Shown one piece after another: positions 13,122 to 15,106 of a stretch of DNA of 15,106 nt; the stretch's first letter is position 1, and each line of letters opens with the position of its first letter. The notes beneath the pieces are model-generated. The model saw nothing but the letters and a program-made list of their open reading frames with translations, did no database searches and was not told where the DNA came from. This stretch comes from DATNIC01 sp035604635 (GTDB taxonomy: Bacteria; Vulcanimicrobiota; Vulcanimicrobiia; Vulcanimicrobiales; Vulcanimicrobiaceae), in contig DATNIC010000206.1 in assembly GCA_035604635.1 (NCBI GenBank), positions 1 through 15,106 of the forward strand, in the 5' to 3' direction. A program made the position numbers and the translations under genes.

Positions 13122-13628
13122 TTGCGGCGCGGCTTTCGTAGGGCGATGGACGCGCTCTATTGGGCGTGCGCGTCGATCTCCAGCGCCTCGCTCGTCCTCA
13201 TCGCGGCGATCATACCCTGGGGCGTCTACACGCGTTACGTCGTCAACCGCGCGGCTTCGTGGCCCGAACCGGCATCGATCCTCCTGGCGATCGTGCTGAC
13301 CTTCTTCGGTGCGGCCGCCTGCTATCGCGCCGGCGTACACATGCGCGTCACCGTGGTACGCGACTTGCTTCCGCCGCTCTGGCGGCGCATCACAACGATC
13401 GTCTCGGAGCTCTTGGTCGGTGCGGTCAGCCTCTTCATGGTGATTTGGGGCATCGTCCTTTGCCAAACCACCTGGAATCAAACGATCGACCTGTTCCCGT
13501 CCCTGCACGTCGGCGTGACCTATCTGCCGATCCCGATCGGTGGAGCGGTAACGGTTCTTTTCGTCCTTGAGCGCTTGCTGATCGGCGCGCCCAACCAGGA
13601 GCCATGGGAATACTCCTCGTCCTCGTAA
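13122..13628 (+). CDS. dctQ: TRAP transporter small membrane subunit, DctQ type
   Basis: The small four-helix membrane subunit that joins the receptor system to the large permease. With TTG 13122, directly after the DctP stop, it has 168 residues; with ATG 13146 it has 160. The TTG has no visible ribosome binding site, and the ATG has only AGGG 2 bases away, so the start is open. Typical features are the W-x-E element (SWPEPASILLAIVLTFFGAA, 46-65) followed by CYRAGVHMRV (67-76) with the conserved His, then two more membrane helices. The 3' end overlaps the DctM gene by 25 bases. The name reflects family only. Confidence 0.9.
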   Translation: MRRGFRRAMDALYWACASISSASLVLIAAIIPWGVYTRYVVNRAASWPEPASILLAIVLTFFGAAACYRAGVHMRVTVVRDLLPPLWRRITTIVSELLVGAVSLFMVIWGIVLCQTTWNQTIDLFPSLHVGVTYLPIPIGGAVTVLFVLERLLIGAPNQEPWEYSSSS

Positions 13629-14893
13629 CGCTTTTCGCATGCTTTGCGATCGGGATGCCAATCGCGTACGCGCTCGGGCTCGCCGCTCTGGCCGGCGCGC
13701 TTTGGATCGGGATCCCGCCCGAGGCGGTGATGTTGCAAGTCTCAAGCGGCGTCAGCAAGTTCGCGATGCTGACGATACCGTTCTTCGTGCTGGCCGGGGC
13801 GATCATGGCCGAAGGCGGAATGGCGCGAAGGCTCGTGGCGCTTGCGAACGTGCTGGTCGGTTTCGCGCGTATCCGCGGCGGTCTCGCCGCCGTGAACGTC
13901 CTTGCCACGACGTTCCTGAGTGGTATCTCCGGCTCGGCCGTCGCCGATACCTCGGCGATCGGCTCCGTGATGATCCCGCAGATGGAGCGCAGCGGCTATC
14001 CGCGCGTCTTCGCGACCAACGTGACGATCAGCGCATCCGTGCAGGCCCTGCTCGTACCGCCAAGCCACAATGCGGTGATCTATTCGCTCGCGACCGGCGG
14101 AACGATTTCCATCATCAGTCTGTTCATGGCCGGCGTCGTCCCCGGATTGCTGCTCGGCTTCGCCCTGGTCGTGCTGTGCTTGGTGCTCGCCTACCGAAAC
14201 GGCTATCCACGGGGGACTCCCGTCCCGCTTCGTGACGCGATCCCCATCGCCATCGACGCGTTCTGGGGGTTGATCACCATCGTGATCATCATCGGCGGCA
14301 TATTGAGCGGCGTCTTCACGGCGATCGAAGCGGGCGCGGTTGCGTGTATCTGGGCGTTTATCGTGACGATGTTCATCTATCGGGACTACCGCTGGCGCGA
14401 TCTGCCGTCGCTGGCGTACCGGACGATGCGCACCGTGGCGATGGTCATGACCCTCATCGCGTTCGCGGCGAGCGTCGGCTACATCATGGCGCTGATGCAG
14501 ATGCCGGCGAAAGCGACGGCGCTGTTCCTCGCGCTCTCGCACGACAAGAACGTGATCCTGATGATGATCAACGTCCTTCTCCTGGTGCTGGGGTGCTTTA
14601 TGGACATGGCGCCCTCGATCCTGATCACCACGCCGATTTTGCTCCCCGTCATGATGAATTTCGGGGTGAGCCCGGTGCATTTCGGGATCATCATGATGCT
14701 CAATCTTGGGATCGGATTATGCCATCCGCCCGTCGGCTCGATCATTTTCGTCGGCTGTGCCGTCGGCAAGGTTAAGATGGAGGAGGTCGTCCGCCACATC
14801 TGGCCGTTCTACGCCTGCATGTTCGCCGTGCTGATGTTGGTGACGTATATTCCTACGATATCGCTCTGGCTGCCCCGCTTACTGCACTTGTAA
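13604..14893 (+). CDS. dctM: TRAP transporter large permease, DctM type
   Basis: A 429-residue membrane protein, the transport-carrying subunit driven by an ion gradient (usually sodium). It has about 12 membrane segments. Hallmarks are TIPFFVLAGAIMAEGGMARR (57-76), then GISGSAVADTSAIGSVMIPQ (107-126) and LLVPPSHNAVIYSLATGG (149-166), plus a second inverted half ending with HFGIIMMLNLGIGLCHPPVG. ATG 13604 lies within the DctQ gene; AGGAG (13597-13601) is only 2 bases away, closer than usual. Length and motifs match complete family members. It is the last gene of the TRAP operon and is followed by a hairpin terminator. Confidence 0.95.
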   Translation: MGILLVLVTLFACFAIGMPIAYALGLAALAGALWIGIPPEAVMLQVSSGVSKFAMLTIPFFVLAGAIMAEGGMARRLVALANVLVGFARIRGGLAAVNVLATTFLSGISGSAVADTSAIGSVMIPQMERSGYPRVFATNVTISASVQALLVPPSHNAVIYSLATGGTISIISLFMAGVVPGLLLGFALVVLCLVLAYRNGYPRGTPVPLRDAIPIAIDAFWGLITIVIIIGGILSGVFTAIEAGAVACIWAFIVTMFIYRDYRWRDLPSLAYRTMRTVAMVMTLIAFAASVGYIMALMQMPAKATALFLALSHDKNVILMMINVLLLVLGCFMDMAPSILITTPILLPVMMNFGVSPVHFGIIMMLNLGIGLCHPPVGSIIFVGCAVGKVKMEEVVRHIWPFYACMFAVLMLVTYIPTISLWLPRLLHL

Positions 14894-14898
14894 ATGAA

Positions 14899-14926
14899 AG
14901 AGGAGGCCTGTCGCCAGGCCTCCTCT
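14899..14926. terminator. Hairpin terminator between DctM and flagellin genes
   Basis: A perfect 12-bp stem (AGAGGAGGCCTG at 14899-14910, CAGGCCTCCTCT at 14915-14926) around 4 loop bases. On the minus strand the loop is GCGA, a stable GNRA type, and the stem is followed by TTCATTTA, so it fits best as the flagellin terminator. On the plus strand it lacks a T-run but may still stop TRAP transcription 5 bases after the DctM stop. Confidence 0.85.
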
Positions 14927-14946
14927 CTGCGCTTGTGGTTGGTTTA

Positions 14947-15106
14947 CTACGGGAAGAGTCGCAGGACCGACTGTGCGTTCGTGTTCGACTGTGCCAAGAC
15001 CGACGTCCCAACTTGCACCAGAACCTGGAGCTTGTTGAAGTTCGTCGTCTCCGCACCGACGTTGAGGTCGCGAATCGACGACTCTGACGCTTGCAGGTTC
15101 GTCGCC
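14947..15106 (-). CDS. Flagellin, C-terminal end (partial, start beyond window)
   Basis: Only the last 52 complete codons are in the window. The visible part begins ATNLQASESSIRDLN and ends SNTNAQSVLRLFP. This is the conserved flagellin C-terminal D0 helix: NLQ-A-x-S-x-IRD, then a TxFxKxQ-like segment (TNFNKLQVLVQVG) and LAQ-x-N-x-x-x-QSVL before a short tail. The D0 helix lines the filament core and drives polymerisation. The final residue after LF is Pro, slightly unlike the common LL-R/G ending. The gene converges on the TRAP operon and ends 20 bases before the shared hairpin. It shows that the organism is, or was, flagellated. Whether it is one of several flagellins cannot be seen here. 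Confidence 0.92.
   Translation of the reverse strand, partial: ATNLQASESSIRDLNVGAETTNFNKLQVLVQVGTSVLAQSNTNAQSVLRLFP

Noticed and set aside
12162..13745. 527-codon minus-strand frame over the TRAP genes
   Set aside because: Asp/Arg/Val-rich shadow with no domain; the plus-strand TRAP genes are firmly identified.
1..15106. CRISPR array, transposase, integrase, att site, tRNA or rRNA
   Set aside because: No regularly spaced repeats, no transposase or integrase motifs, and no tRNA-like cloverleaf were seen on either strand.

Overview
The window is GC-rich and densely coded. It has 16 genes I can support, a partial flagellin gene at the right edge, and no RNA genes, CRISPR array or insertion sequence that I can see. 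It belongs to a flagellated bacterium. The free use of TTG and GTG starts, the bacterial PIG-V-like glycosyltransferase and the codon style would fit an uncultured GC-rich phylum such as Eremiobacterota/Vulcanimicrobiota, but that placement is a guess. The content is ordinary metabolism and transport, not defence or mobile DNA.

Left part (1-1962): a small C4 zinc-ribbon protein with a GTG start (161-334), an AT-richer leader with a perfect inverted repeat, then an Amt-family ammonium transporter from a TTG start (536-1906) closed by a strong hairpin terminator.

Catabolic cluster (2061-5833): a tightly coupled plus-strand unit of VOC metalloenzyme, SDR oxidoreductase, an unknown 81-residue protein and an FAD monooxygenase. 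Its stop lies 2 bases from the stop of a convergent FMN-dependent 2-hydroxy-acid oxidase. Together they look like a route for hydroxylating and oxidising a small organic acid or aromatic compound. The substrate cannot be read from the sequence.

Glycosyltransferase and ABC importer (5890-11286): a PIG-V-like membrane mannosyltransferase is followed 17 bases later by an SsuB/TauB-type ATPase. Two different permease genes lie on the opposite strand, converging on the ATPase, and two tandem paralogous NMT1/SsuA-type binding proteins diverge from the permeases. All parts of one importer are present, but scattered over three transcription units.

TRAP block (11243-14893): a FadR-type GntR regulator is divergent from a complete three-gene TRAP transporter (DctP, DctQ, DctM types). 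The gap between them holds a palindrome overlapping plausible promoters in both directions, so this is probably an acid-uptake operon repressed by its neighbour and released by its ligand. The block ends at a hairpin shared with the convergent flagellin gene.

Nothing here is clearly a new system. The points most worth a second look are the unknown 81-residue partner of the FAD monooxygenase, the two-receptor/two-permease ABC importer, the repeated AGGTAGTA sites before amt, and the GntR operator.
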